Positions 1-10,565 of a DNA stretch of 64,000 nucleotides are shown piece by piece. Within the stretch, counting starts at the first letter, position 1; every line of letters starts with the position of its first letter. The position numbers and the translations under genes were made by a program. Under the pieces are notes generated by a model that searched no databases, was not told where the DNA came from, and saw only the letters and a list, made by a program, of their open reading frames with translations. The DNA comes from Pomphorhynchus laevis (taxonomy: Eukaryota > Acanthocephala > Palaeacanthocephala > Echinorhynchida > Pomphorhynchidae): contig WNNJ02003129.1 in assembly GCA_012934845.2 (NCBI GenBank), forward strand, positions 172,532-236,531, in the 5' to 3' direction.

Positions 1-355
1 AGAATACATATTGAACAATTTTAATTCTAATAATGAATGTAATAGGACTTGAAAAATCAATTCACCTTTTGTTTTTATCTGTGTTGTAAGTTATTTAAAA
101 CGGAACAAATTATATTTCTGATATGATTACATAATATATATAACAATATCGCTTGTATTTCTATATTAACACTAGTGGTATCATTTAAAAATATTAGTAT
201 TCAAATAATATCATGACTTGTATAGTCGAGGCTAAATAATTTATAACATGCGTTCGTCATTGTTAGTCAAGAAAATATTATAAATCGAATGTTCTTGTCG
301 AACGTTTTACAAGTTTTTTAATGATTTGTTAATATTGAGTTTAAAAAAATGGCAC

Positions 356-400
<45 letters not shown>

Positions 401-740
401 AAGGCGGAATGAAGTTAATTTTTAATCCTCAATGAAAAATAAAATCTTAGAGTAAAATATCGATATTTTAACAATCACTCAGATAATATTAAAACGTTTT
501 ACACTATATTAAAAATTACTTTATTTTGAATATAGTATCATATTGTAATATTAACAAAGAAGTGAATACATGAGGTCGTTTTATACAACGATCCAGAATG
601 TAATTTTTTATTTAAATAACATGAATCGTCATTTACAAATAAGAGCATGTGAAGCCTTGCAGTATTAATTATACAGCGTGCACAACTGAACCATAGATTA
701 ATTAAGGAATATTAAAATTTTTATAATTAAAATTATAAAA
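1..740. other. AT-rich intergenic DNA, no gene seen
   Basis: No coding potential is recognisable on either strand. The stretch is very AT-rich and contains a dinucleotide microsatellite near its middle. It lies downstream of the last recognised exon of the minus-strand RNF10-type gene, so further 3' exons of that gene could be hidden here or beyond the window edge. Confidence 0.6.
361..398. repeat. (AT)19 microsatellite
   Basis: An uninterrupted run of the dinucleotide AT covers 38 bases. Confidence 0.98.
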
Positions 741-926
741 ATAAATAATTATTCTAGCTGGATCAAAGAAAAGAAGAAATTATTTTTAATATTTCGCTAA
801 CTTCTGTAAGCATATTTAGAAAATTTAAGGATTTTTTTTTAATTTCTAAAGATGCTAATAGAAGTTAGCGAAATATCAATAAAATAATCTCCTATTTTCT
901 TTAATCCAGCACCAATAATTATTTAT
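741..926. mobile_element. Hairpin MITE-like element, copy 1 (both arms)
   Basis: The two halves are inverted repeats of each other. The left arm carries AGCTGGATCAAAG and ATTTCGCTAACTTCTG. The right arm carries the complements GAAGTTAGCGAAATAT and CTTTAATCCAGC. The ends read about TAAATAATTATT on both sides. There is no coding capacity, so this fits a small non-autonomous DNA transposon. Related copies occur at 1,190, 1,671, 30,725 and 31,179. Confidence 0.75.
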
Positions 927-1189
927 CATACAATTTCTTTTACGATAAAATAATCATATTTAGGCTTTACAATTATATTGAGAAACAAAATAGAAAGTAT
1001 TTTAAAAAAACCAAATGTTAATAGAAAGAATTAAATTTTTTTATTCAAAAAATGCTTCTAAGGCTTATGTTTGAATACTTAAATCATTTTTAATAAACAT
1101 TTCAGTTCACTAGTTTAAATAAAAATAAATTAAAAAAGAAAGATTAATTTTATAACGAAAATAATCTTAAATCAGTAAAATTATTAGGT

Positions 1190-1316
1190 AATTTTCTAAA
1201 GATGCTTGCAGAAAATAGCGAAATATTAAAAATAATTTCTTTTTTGTTCTCTTAATCCAGCTCCAATAATTATTTATCGATAATGGATCCTTATCAACTA
1301 TTAAAAATTCAAAAAA
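1190..1316. mobile_element. Hairpin MITE-like element, copy 2 (one arm)
   Basis: This matches the right arm of the 741-926 element (AAAGATGCTTGCAG, then CTTAATCCAGCTCCAATAAT). It continues into an outer terminal sequence, ATAATGGATCCTTATCAAC, that is shared with the copy at 1,671. The left arm is missing. Confidence 0.65.
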
Positions 1317-1670
1317 TCGTCAAAAAATAATATGGCATATAAAGTACTCTTCGTAAAACTGATGATGTTTAATTCTATATGCCTAAATTTTCAAGAAGTA
1401 ACGTGCATTGAGGTTTTGGAATCAGAATTTGAACCAGAAGTGCGCAATATACTTAAACATGCATTATTTGTGTTTTTTACATTCGATATGACGCCGAAAA
1501 CATAGAGCAAAAAAATATGATGATGAGACGGATTTCATTAAAGTTCGTTTTAGTCAAAGCAAAGCCAAGGATAAAGATGGCGAAAATCCTATTGCATAGT
1601 CCTTATTATAAAGTAAATTATAATAAAATAATTTTAATACTTTGGATAATTGGTATATTTTTTAATTTAA

Positions 1671-1772
1671 CAGAAGTTAGCGAAATATCAAAAATAATTT
1701 CTCCTTTTCGTTGATCCAGCTTCAATAATTATTTGTCAATAATGGATCCTTATCAACTATTTAAAATTATAA
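1671..1772. mobile_element. Hairpin MITE-like element, copy 3 (one arm)
   Basis: This carries GAAGTTAGCGAAATATC, then TTGATCCAGCTTCAATAA, then the outer terminal sequence ATAATGGATCCTTATCAAC. Only the right arm is present. Together with copy 2 it shows that the full terminal repeat is about 50 bases and longer than in copy 1. Confidence 0.65.
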
Positions 1773-1779
1773 AAATAAT

Positions 1780-2453
1780 TTAATTTCTAAATTTATTTAT
1801 AGTACAAAACATGTATAATTACATAAGTGATGTAATTTGTAGTTTACAAAATTTTAGGGAACAATTATTTTTAAATCGTCTTTACGATGTGAATTTACAA
1901 GCTATGATTACAGAAAACATTATTTTCAGTGTGATACTGAACATATTATAATAAGTGAAATTATAGCATGTGTATCGTACATATTGTAATATGTGATATT
2001 AACATATAAAAACATATTATGTCATAACATAATATATGTCCTCACATATAGTCAAACAAATGTCATAACATATTGTTATACAAGCATATTTGAATATGTT
2101 TATTTTGCCATGTTTATAAATACTTGAACGCTACTGCATTGATCATCAAAATAAAAATTGTCAAATTCATTTAAACAATTAATTAGCTTGAATTGTTAAA
2201 TTTAATCAAATAATAGAAAATGTCGTTGCCATGCAATTCATCTAAAAATTTAAAAACGTAGCGTCTAATTGGCTATGTGATTGACTATCTAATTAGTCAT
2301 TAATTAATAAACCTAATATTAATATAAAAACCGTTTGCTCAGTTGATTATACTTATTTTGCTCAGTTGATTTGTACATATTTTGTTTTTTTTTGTTTATA
2401 CAAACAAAAAAAAACAAAATATTAGATATAAGCAATTATTTATAGAAACTTAC
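1780..2453. other. AT-rich DNA, no gene seen
   Basis: Nothing coding was recognised. The stretch lies directly past the splice donor of the RNF10-type exon at 2,454, so it is probably intron or 3' flank of that gene. It has short A+T palindromes around repeated ACATAT words near 1,930-2,110 and a T-rich/A-rich inverted pair near 2,380-2,420. Confidence 0.5.
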
Positions 2454-5400
2454 ATTTTCAATATTGTTCAAAGCGATCTGATCAAATTCCGCCGATAAAG
2501 ATGCACCATCAGCCAAATCACATTGCAAACGAAATTCAAGTTCAGCCCTTTGCCGGTCTCGTTGATCCTCTAAACACTGCTCGACGTCATCAACTGCTAT
2601 CAAAGGACCGTTAAAATGAGATGTTGACAGATCCGGAAATATTGAAATATCCACAGGTTCAACTAAGTTATTTTGATGACATATTCGCATCAATAATAAA
2701 TCAATGTTGCTGCCGTTAACAAATTTCGTTTTATGACAAAATTTAAAACTAAACTCAATTTCAAATTCAAAATTTGAGTAATAAATATTCAAACCATTTC
2801 AGGGCTACAATGGATATACATTTCCAGCATACAGGACATCGAGGATATTTGTCTGACGTCATTGTGAAGAATTGTAATATACAAGGAAAACAAAAAATAT
2901 GTCCACATCGAGTAATACGACCTTAAAATATACACTGAAACTTTGGATAAGATATTTCGAAAAAGTTCTAAATTTTTATATTTTAGAGAACTTAAAATAA
3001 ATCGACAACAAAAATTACGATTTTTAATAATAGTAAACGATTTTTAAAATTATCAAAATGTTACTATAAACATTAAAATATTAAACTTTGATGCTTAAAC
3101 ATAAAAAAATCAACATATGGTATGCATTAATGCTCATGCAAAAATGATTTTTGTAAATTTAAAATCCCATTTTTGAATATATACAAATAAATTCGCTTAG
3201 TCTTTGTATTTAATATAATAACAAAATAAAAAATTAAAAAAATTAAAATAAATAAATAAATGATGCTAAATTAATTAATCAAAATTTAATAATTAAATAA
3301 TTATTAAATAATTTTTTTATAGTTTTTACCGCTTATTGAAAATACTAAAAAAGGTTAATACATTGGTGTTCAATACATTTCATACCAATTGGTATATTAT
3401 TGTATTATTTTGCAATGAAAAAAATGACAAATTTAATAATTTTATATGATCTATATTAAGTTAGAATATAATGAGCTTTCACATTTCGTCCAAAATCTTG
3501 TATACAGAACCTTGTTTGATATTATCATTTACGTTGTTTGAAGCCGACATTATGATGTGTCCCATGAATGAAAATTCTATTTATGGTGACGTCAATACAT
3601 TATGATGTTGTAAATTTGATCCAAAATTTTTTAATAAACTCTAAATAAATTATAACATATACAGAATTTAGGTGATAATTGTTATAAGATTTCTTATAAT
3701 TTAAATCAAATTAAAATAAAAAATTGAAATTTAAAATAAAAGTCAATTTTTATGAATTGACTACTAAATAATAGACGATGTATCATAATAAGAATAAGAT
3801 ATCATCGGGAGGATGATCTGATACACTAGATACATGATCAAGTGTATCTTATTCGCTACATCGTACATTCCTATCCATCCATGAAAATTTTAATATAAAA
3901 TGTATAAGAATAAGGATTAGAGGTCATCAAGAGGAACGGCTATGATGTCAGGTTTCGGTCCATATTCCTTGAACCAACATAGCAGCAGGGTAAAACACGT
4001 GCTAAATACGTATTTCCTCTGATGAAATTTGATTATCTAGTATTCTATTCTAATACAACGTGCATTATTTATTATACATTTAAGTTTTAGGCTAATGATT
4101 TTAAATTTATTTTTAATATTATTGTGTAATATCAAAAATATTAAACAAAATTTACTATTTAAAAATTTAAAATTTTTAGTAAATAAAAATTAGTAAATTT
4201 CTATTTACTAATAAAAAATTTTCTATTTTCTGCTTGATGTTATTTTTGTAGTAACCTAGTTTAAAATATGTATCTATTAAATTATTTAAATGATTTTGAA
4301 GAAAGCCAATATCATTACATATTGTTGCAATTCTTAAAATTTCATTATTTAATGTATTATATTTTATATTATATGGTATGCATGAATGCTCATGCAAAAA
4401 TATGTTTCTTGTAAATTTAAATATGTCATCTTTACGATATAAATTAATAACAGTTTTAGTTAATGTTAATTAAATGTTCATATCTAGATATACTCCTTGT
4501 TTATCATCAATATTGGTTTTGTTAAGAATAAGGCTTTCTGGATAAATTTGTTCACTAAATGAATAAAAATTATTAGAGTTAATAACATATACATCATCAA
4601 TATATCGAAACATATATTTCACATCTTTATAAAATTTAGATTTATTTTTTACACAGTTATAACAAATTTATAAAATATGTAAGCCATAATTAGGCTACAA
4701 TTACCTTCCATGGGCATACCTTTTATTTGTCTAAATATATATGCCCCTACTTTTAAAAATTTTGATCTATCAAAATATTTAAGACTTATATTAATTCAAT
4801 TTTATCTATATATTTATACATTGACTTGATGGTTTAATTTTCGTTAGATAGGCGTTATAGTTATTATAGCATATATATGTATATAGTTTTCCGAATATAA
4901 TATTAATTAATTTTTTTAACGTTTCTTCAATATCTGCTAAATATAGATTTGTACAAAGCGTAATAAAATCGTATTTATAATCTCAAAAATTATGTGTGTT
5001 CTAAATCATTTTGTGTGTTCTAAAATTCTTTTGTAGAATTAATACTGAAATAGTGTTTTATACCAGTATTAATTTCGATTACCATACAATATTTTTATGT
5101 AATTTTGGATTTCTGATTCAATCACTTTTTTCAATATTGAACAGTGACTTGTAATAATTGTTTCTAAATTTAAATCACTACATTATTATGTTGTGTTTAT
5201 ATTTAAATAATTAAAATTAACTTCATTCATCAGTATATCAAAATATACTACTTCTGCCAATTCCTTGTACCACGTCATTCAATCCTAATGGGTACATGGA
5301 ATTAAGCGTTTTAATCCAAAAATCTTCTCTTTCTAATAGTTTTTGATTTAAGTTGTAGTATTTTATATTACATAGTCAAGATGCATCATAAATAGCCGTT

Positions 5401-8022
5401 AAACTTTTTAACTTGCGTTTAACCAGACTTTAAGGGCTTTTAATGTACATTTAAACGCACTACATATGAACCTAGGTTTTATTGGATTTTTGTAATTTTG
5501 GATTCCAATATAATATAGGTATAGTTTTATTATCTAAATCAATTTTTATACGCTTCTTATCCATTATAGAACAGTGACTTGTAACAATTGTTTCTAAACT
5601 CAACTCACTACGTTCATATGTTGGATTTACATTTAAATCATTATAATTAACTTCTTTCATCAGTATATCATAATAAAGCTTTTTGCATATGAAGACAAAG
5701 TTATTACTAGCTTTATCAATAGTTGTTATTATATAGTTATGCTTTAATTGAGTATGTTCTGTATACATATCTTTATTAATTTGATCTTTCCTTTTATAAT
5801 TGTTTGTTATTTTCATTTTCTCTCTAATTTTATCTAATATATAAGTTTTCCAAATGTTTATCTTTGATGTATTTAAGCTTTCACTATTAAGCAGCTTACC
5901 AAAGTAAGCATTGAAGTAATTATATAAAGAAATGTATATTTTATGGTAATTATTATTTAATCTATATTTATACCCTTTTGATAGCATTTTCCTTAATTCA
6001 TTGTTTTCGATTAATTCTAGGTTATGGTGCATATATGTTCAGTTATTTTTCAAAATTAAGACTTTTACAATTACATTCAGTTTCTATGTTTCTAATATTA
6101 TCGTTACATATTGATTTTAATTCTTTATTATAATTACAAATTTTTCGTCCTAATGGTGGTAGGAGTTTATACCTTATTTTAGGAATATATTTACTTAAAT
6201 CAAACTCTATTATTTCTTTACTTTTAGAATTATTTAAAAGTCCGGCTATATTTATGTTATCTTTACATTTATTAATGAAGTTTATGGTTAATGTATATTT
6301 TCTATTGTTATTATTAACATTTATTGTACGATTATAGTATTTTGTATTACAATAACTGTCTATTATACAACTCAACCTATCATATTAGTATCACTGTCTA
6401 TTGAAGTATTTTTCACATACTTCAATTAATCTTTATTTATTGTAAATAACAAAATTATTTACAATAATAATTATAAAAATTAAATCAAATTAAATTAAAA
6501 ATAATAAATCAAATATGAAATTTGATAGGAAAAAATAAATCAAATAGAAATTGGATTAATACAAATGAATTAAAAAAAGATTGGATTTTATGTAATTTTG
6601 AATTCCAATATAATATAGGTATATTTTTATTAACTGATTAAACCTTTATAGACTTTTTATACATGAACAGTGACTTGTGATACAAAACTGTGACTGTTTG
6701 AATTATTAAAAATCAGTAGTTTATTATTATTTATTATTTGGTGGTGCCATATCAGAAGCGGGAATCAAATAGTAACTTTTAATTTTTAATTTTTTAAATA
6801 TTTATTTTTCTGAATTTCAATTTTGCATTTAAATGTTAATGTTAATAAAATTAATATTTTAGACAATATCTAGTGATGAGCCCACAAATGTTTTATACAT
6901 CTATTCGCTTATTAATATAAATTATTTTAAATTCATTGCTGTTTTAACCGAATGGTAATTTTCTTGAGCCTACATTTAAATTATCTTAAATTATTTAAAT
7001 TATCTTAAATTATTAAATCTGATTTAAATTATCTTAAACACTAGATTGAAAATAATTAAATACCAATTGTCTAGTAACTATTTATTAATAAATTTATAAT
7101 TCTTCTTGATTGTATAACGGAAATATTCCTTATTTGCAACCAAGAATATAACAAATAAAAGACTATAGTTAGGTAAATACTGGCAAGGAAGTTTTTTCAT
7201 ACAGGAATATGAACAAAGCGCATACATGGACGATGGTGGAAATATAGTTTTTAATATCGAATTAAACTTAAATAAAAATTTAAAAATGAATGCAAAAGTA
7301 TTTCAAATTAATCAACTATATTACTTGTTTCAAATTTGGTTTAATAACTTTAAAATTAATTTTTTATATTCTCGGCATGCATTTCTCCAGTGTTTTAAAC
7401 GTGATATTCCATCTCGAATTCGAGTTTACGCATAGACACAGATTCCAAGATGACGATTTATGACATTTAATAAATTTAAATATTAAATAATATTAAACTA
7501 ATTATGATTTAAATATGTCACAATTATGACAATAAATAGTTTTTAATAATTTATAATCTATTTGTTCTAAATAAGAATATTTTTTATTTAAATTTTATTA
7601 TAATCGAAATAAATGATAAATATTCTAGCACTAAAAAAATAAAAGAATGACTCTTACCTGCAACAGGGTCTTGCAAACAGATAGGACATACAATCTTTTC
7701 ACAATCACATAAATGTACCTCAATAGTCTGTGACCAATTTAGTTTTAAAACGCCCTTGGGTACAAGGAACTTGTAGCTAAATAGAAAAATATGCAAAAAC
7801 TGATGTAATGAATTTTAAAAGTACACTGCTCGCAGGTATTGATTTTTATCGAATTCATGATCTTGACTTCTAATGCTTTTATTCGATAAACGAATATCTT
7901 CGAAGATTTCAAGATGATTATTCGATCGGATATGTTTATTGATCTACATGAAATATAAGTATGCAATTGAATCCAGTATCTTACTTTTAATTTTATTTCG
8001 TTTCTTGGCATTTGATAAAAAC
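2454..8022 (-). CDS. RNF10: RNF10-type RING-finger E3 ubiquitin ligase (partial gene, spliced)
   Basis: RNF10 is a RING E3 ligase that ubiquitinates 40S proteins of stalled ribosomes. Minus-strand exons in order are 7,943-7,825, 7,776-7,658, 2,921-2,795 and 2,748-2,454. A tentative 38-base exon lies at 8,022-7,985. All have GT-AG borders with compatible phases. Introns are 41, 48, 4,736 and 46 bases. The translation runs FDKNQYLRAVYKFLVPKG, then CPICLQDPVAG, which splices to RITRCGHIFCFPCILQFF and CPVC. This is a full C3HC4 RING split by the long intron. After the RING, the 12-residue gap from LK to GSNI equals that from LK to GDTI in vertebrate RNF10. An acidic coiled region follows (VEQCLEDQRDRQRAELEFRL). 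The long intron contains a Penelope-like element. The N-terminus and C-terminal half were not found. A possible upstream exon ends at the donor near 8,086. Confidence 0.82.
3720..6700 (-). mobile_element. Penelope-like element mosaic, copy A (broken), inside the RNF10 intron
   Basis: Minus-strand pieces read, in order: a segment ahead of the RT ending in a C-x-C motif (ECNC); RELRKMLSKGYKYR-like and DKASNNFVFICKK motifs; IPILYWNPKLQK; a GIY-YIG-like tail (WIKTLNSMYPLGLND, near 5,280-5,400); then the RT core with GMPM, YIDD and ESLILNKTN, and the thumb at 4,397-4,176. The 3' end (about 3,890-4,075) is repeated in part at 3,720-3,840, and another piece of the front end lies at 6,590-6,690. This looks like stacked partial copies. 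The motif set suits Penelope-like elements, and the GLND tail suggests the permuted lineage with an N-terminal endonuclease. It is broken in many places. Confidence 0.7.
6700..7657. other. Remainder of the long RNF10 intron
   Basis: AT-rich sequence with no recognised gene. It includes short tandem-like words such as TTAAATTATCTTAAA around 6,975-7,040. Confidence 0.5.
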
Positions 8023-8229
8023 CTATAAACCCTCAAATATTTCGTCAGATAAAGAGTGAATGCAAAATCACTAATATAAAATACCTGTTGTCTTTCGATA
8101 AGGAACAAAAGAGTAATACAGTGCGAACTGGGAGATTTCGGCCAGTGAATAATATCGACGATCCGTGCTTAGTTAACATCTTCGAGAGTCCATTAGAATT
8201 GATGAAATTAATAACAGTTAAGGGCACTG

Positions 8230-8690
8230 TAATTACAGGAAACTTGTAGAAATCGTTAATTAAATTTAAAATACCTTTTTTATTTACAAAAAGGTATTAG
8301 AATCTAAAATGCGACGAAAAATAAATTATGGTAAAAATCAATTTCCATATCGACGCGATATGGTAGCTAAATAAATAATAATAAATTACAATCGAACTAT
8401 TAATTTTTAAATAAGTTTAATATCACAGATAAAAGATTATATGTTGTGATTAATATTTTTTTTGAATATGAAAATAATAATTATTCTGAAATTAGACGTT
8501 TATTCATTTAATTTTTAAACATTAATTTGATATTTAGCTATTAATTTCATTGAAATAATAATTAAGTAAATTATAAAATCAATGATAACACTATTTGAAA
8601 GTACTTGAGGTAGGGATAAATTAATTGAAGTAATGAACTATTACTAGCATATCGTATTAACTGTTAACTTACTAGGCCATTTGCTTTTTT
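8230..8690. other. AT-rich DNA between the RNF10-type gene and LINE debris
   Basis: No gene, RNA or repeat is recognised beyond simple A/T runs. The 5' end of the RNF10-type gene may lie here, but no start could be fixed. Confidence 0.4.
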
Positions 8691-8694
8691 ATCT

Positions 8695-9660
8695 TCTTCT
8701 TTGTAATTTGTCTTCTATTAACTTCCATGTTATGAAATATGCTGATGACATTTTTATGTGATCATGTACCCGAATATCGTCGTATTCATGATCTTAGTGT
8801 TTCTGCTTCCAACTGTCTTGTCTTAATTTTCAATCATCTTTATTCTCTTCGTCTTATTCTAAATCCTAATAAATCCAAAATAATGTGGATCCTTCCTCGA
8901 CGCTTCGGCGTAGAACCTCCCTCTATATCATTAAATTCTACAATTCTTCCAATCGTTTACAATCTCGTTTTCTTAGGCTTCGATTTCGATAACCGACTTT
9001 CAGTTAAACATTTTGTTAGAGATAAAGTATGCTCATCTACCTTGATTCTCCCCAACCTCCGTTAAATTCGTAGATCGATTTCCTTTCTTGTATGACTCTC
9101 ATATCTTCTCTCCTTTTTTCTAGACTCGATTATTGTCTTAGTCTATTTTCCAACTCACCTAAATCCACTCTTATTCCTCTACAACGCATCGTCAACGCAG
9201 CTGTCCGAATTCTCCTCCGTCTTCCTCGTTTTGATCATACATCCTACCATCTTGCTACTCTCGCTTTGACTACCATTTATTGTCGTGTTTAAATTCGTCT
9301 TCTTATCATTGCTTTTCGCCTTATAACTTTTCAAATTCCTTCATTTCTCAATCTTCCTTTTCTCAACAATTCTTGTCCTGATTACTGTCCTGTTTCCGTA
9401 ATTCACTTATTTTACATGTCTCAAACTACTCTACCTCTTTCGACTTCCAATCCTCTCTTGTGGCTGCTCTTATCTCGTGCAATCATTTACCCATTTATAT
9501 ACGCCAATCAACCTCAATGCCGTGATTCAAACGTCAAATCCGATCCCATTTAAACAATTTAAAAAAATTATCTGTATGACTTTTGTTTTGTTTTTTTGTT
9601 AGTTAGTGAACTTGCAGGCGTGCAGTTGGCACGCATTTGCAACTTTAAATAAATTATTAT
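8695..9660 (+). mobile_element. LINE family B (CR1/L2-like), 3' fragment B1
   Basis: Translations at 8,739-9,065 and 9,092-9,292 match the RT tail of the long B copy at 15,420-19,404: LILNPNKSKIMWILPRR, VFLGFDFDNRLS and FSRLDYCLSLFSNSPKS. The fragment ends with the family 3' hairpin GCGTGCAGTTGGCACGC, then ATTTGC and an ATTATT tail. It is 5'-truncated, with frame breaks after 9,065 and 9,292. Confidence 0.85.
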
Positions 9661-10563
9661 TATTGTTAAAACAACTGTCTCAACATTGCATAACATGCAC
9701 AACATTATATACTGGCGTCTCGTTGGTTAAAGGTTTAATCATAAAATGATTTTGCATTCACTTTCATGTAAGCAAAAAATAACAAATAATTGATGACTAA
9801 GTGATGCAAGTTCACATCATGTCACCTTGTACACGAAATTATCATTCAATGAAATATATGTTATAGCTGAAAATGAACAAAATTGTAGAAAACCGATAGG
9901 ACGTTAATAATATAGAATGAAATAACGATCTTTATTTTTTAGTTTCCATTATAATTATAGCAACACATTCATGTAGAATTAAAATGCTATAGAATATTGA
10001 TCCTAAATCAATTTTATGTGAACATTAAAATATGTTTAATTGTAGATTGCCTACATGTTACGTGACAGAAAACGTGTCAATATTATCTGGTTCGTTGGAA
10101 CTACAACTAAATGTTCTATGAATGTTAAAAAATTCGATTTAGTGCCCCAACATTTCACTCAAGGCTTTAGTGAGCACTAGCACAATTTCTGCAGATCTCA
10201 ACAAGTTTTAACTTTATTATTGCTATACCTATGGAAAAATTAATTTTGTACGTATCTCTGAAAACGAGATGTTATTCTTTAATACCAAATTAGTTCAATT
10301 AAACTACATTTATTTTCGATTAATATATTATTATTTATATATTTTCGAATATATGTAGTTGACATAAATTATATGAAACTTAATTTTAAATAATAAAAAG
10401 CTTTTAAAGCTTTTTTACTAAGGTAAAGTTTTTTACCTTACGCCAATCAACCTCAAAAAGTGTTTGAGAAATAATATACATACAAATGTATTCAATCAAT
10501 TGAGTTTTATAAGAGTATACTGAAAATTAAAAATCCAATAAATTAATAACATAACATTTACTT
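9660..10563. other. AT-rich intergenic DNA
   Basis: No gene is recognised. A stray 20-base piece of family B (ACGCCAATCAACCTC) lies near 10,440. Confidence 0.5.
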
Positions 10564-10565
10564 CT

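Noticed and set aside
1332-1505. 57-codon plus-strand ORF (ends FEPEVRNILKHALFVFFTFD)
   Set aside because: It reads somewhat protein-like, but there is no family, no splice evidence and MITE copies lie on both sides. It is too weak to call.
1517-1714. 65-residue ORF
   Set aside because: Its last third is MITE arm sequence, and the rest is AT-rich filler.
7226-7435. 69-residue ORF inside the RNF10 intron with HAFLQCFKRDIPSRIR
   Set aside because: A faint resemblance to the LINE B tail (LQCFKRQIRSHL) is likely chance, and no 3' hairpin follows.
8045-8227. N-terminal RNF10 exon ending at the CAACAG donor near 8,086
   Set aside because: The phase-1 frame would fit the tentative 38-base exon, but its residues match nothing conserved, so it is only mentioned as possible.
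10056-10184. 42-residue ORF (WFVGTTTKCSMNVKKFDLVP)
   Set aside because: It is short and isolated in AT-rich DNA, with no homologue recognised.
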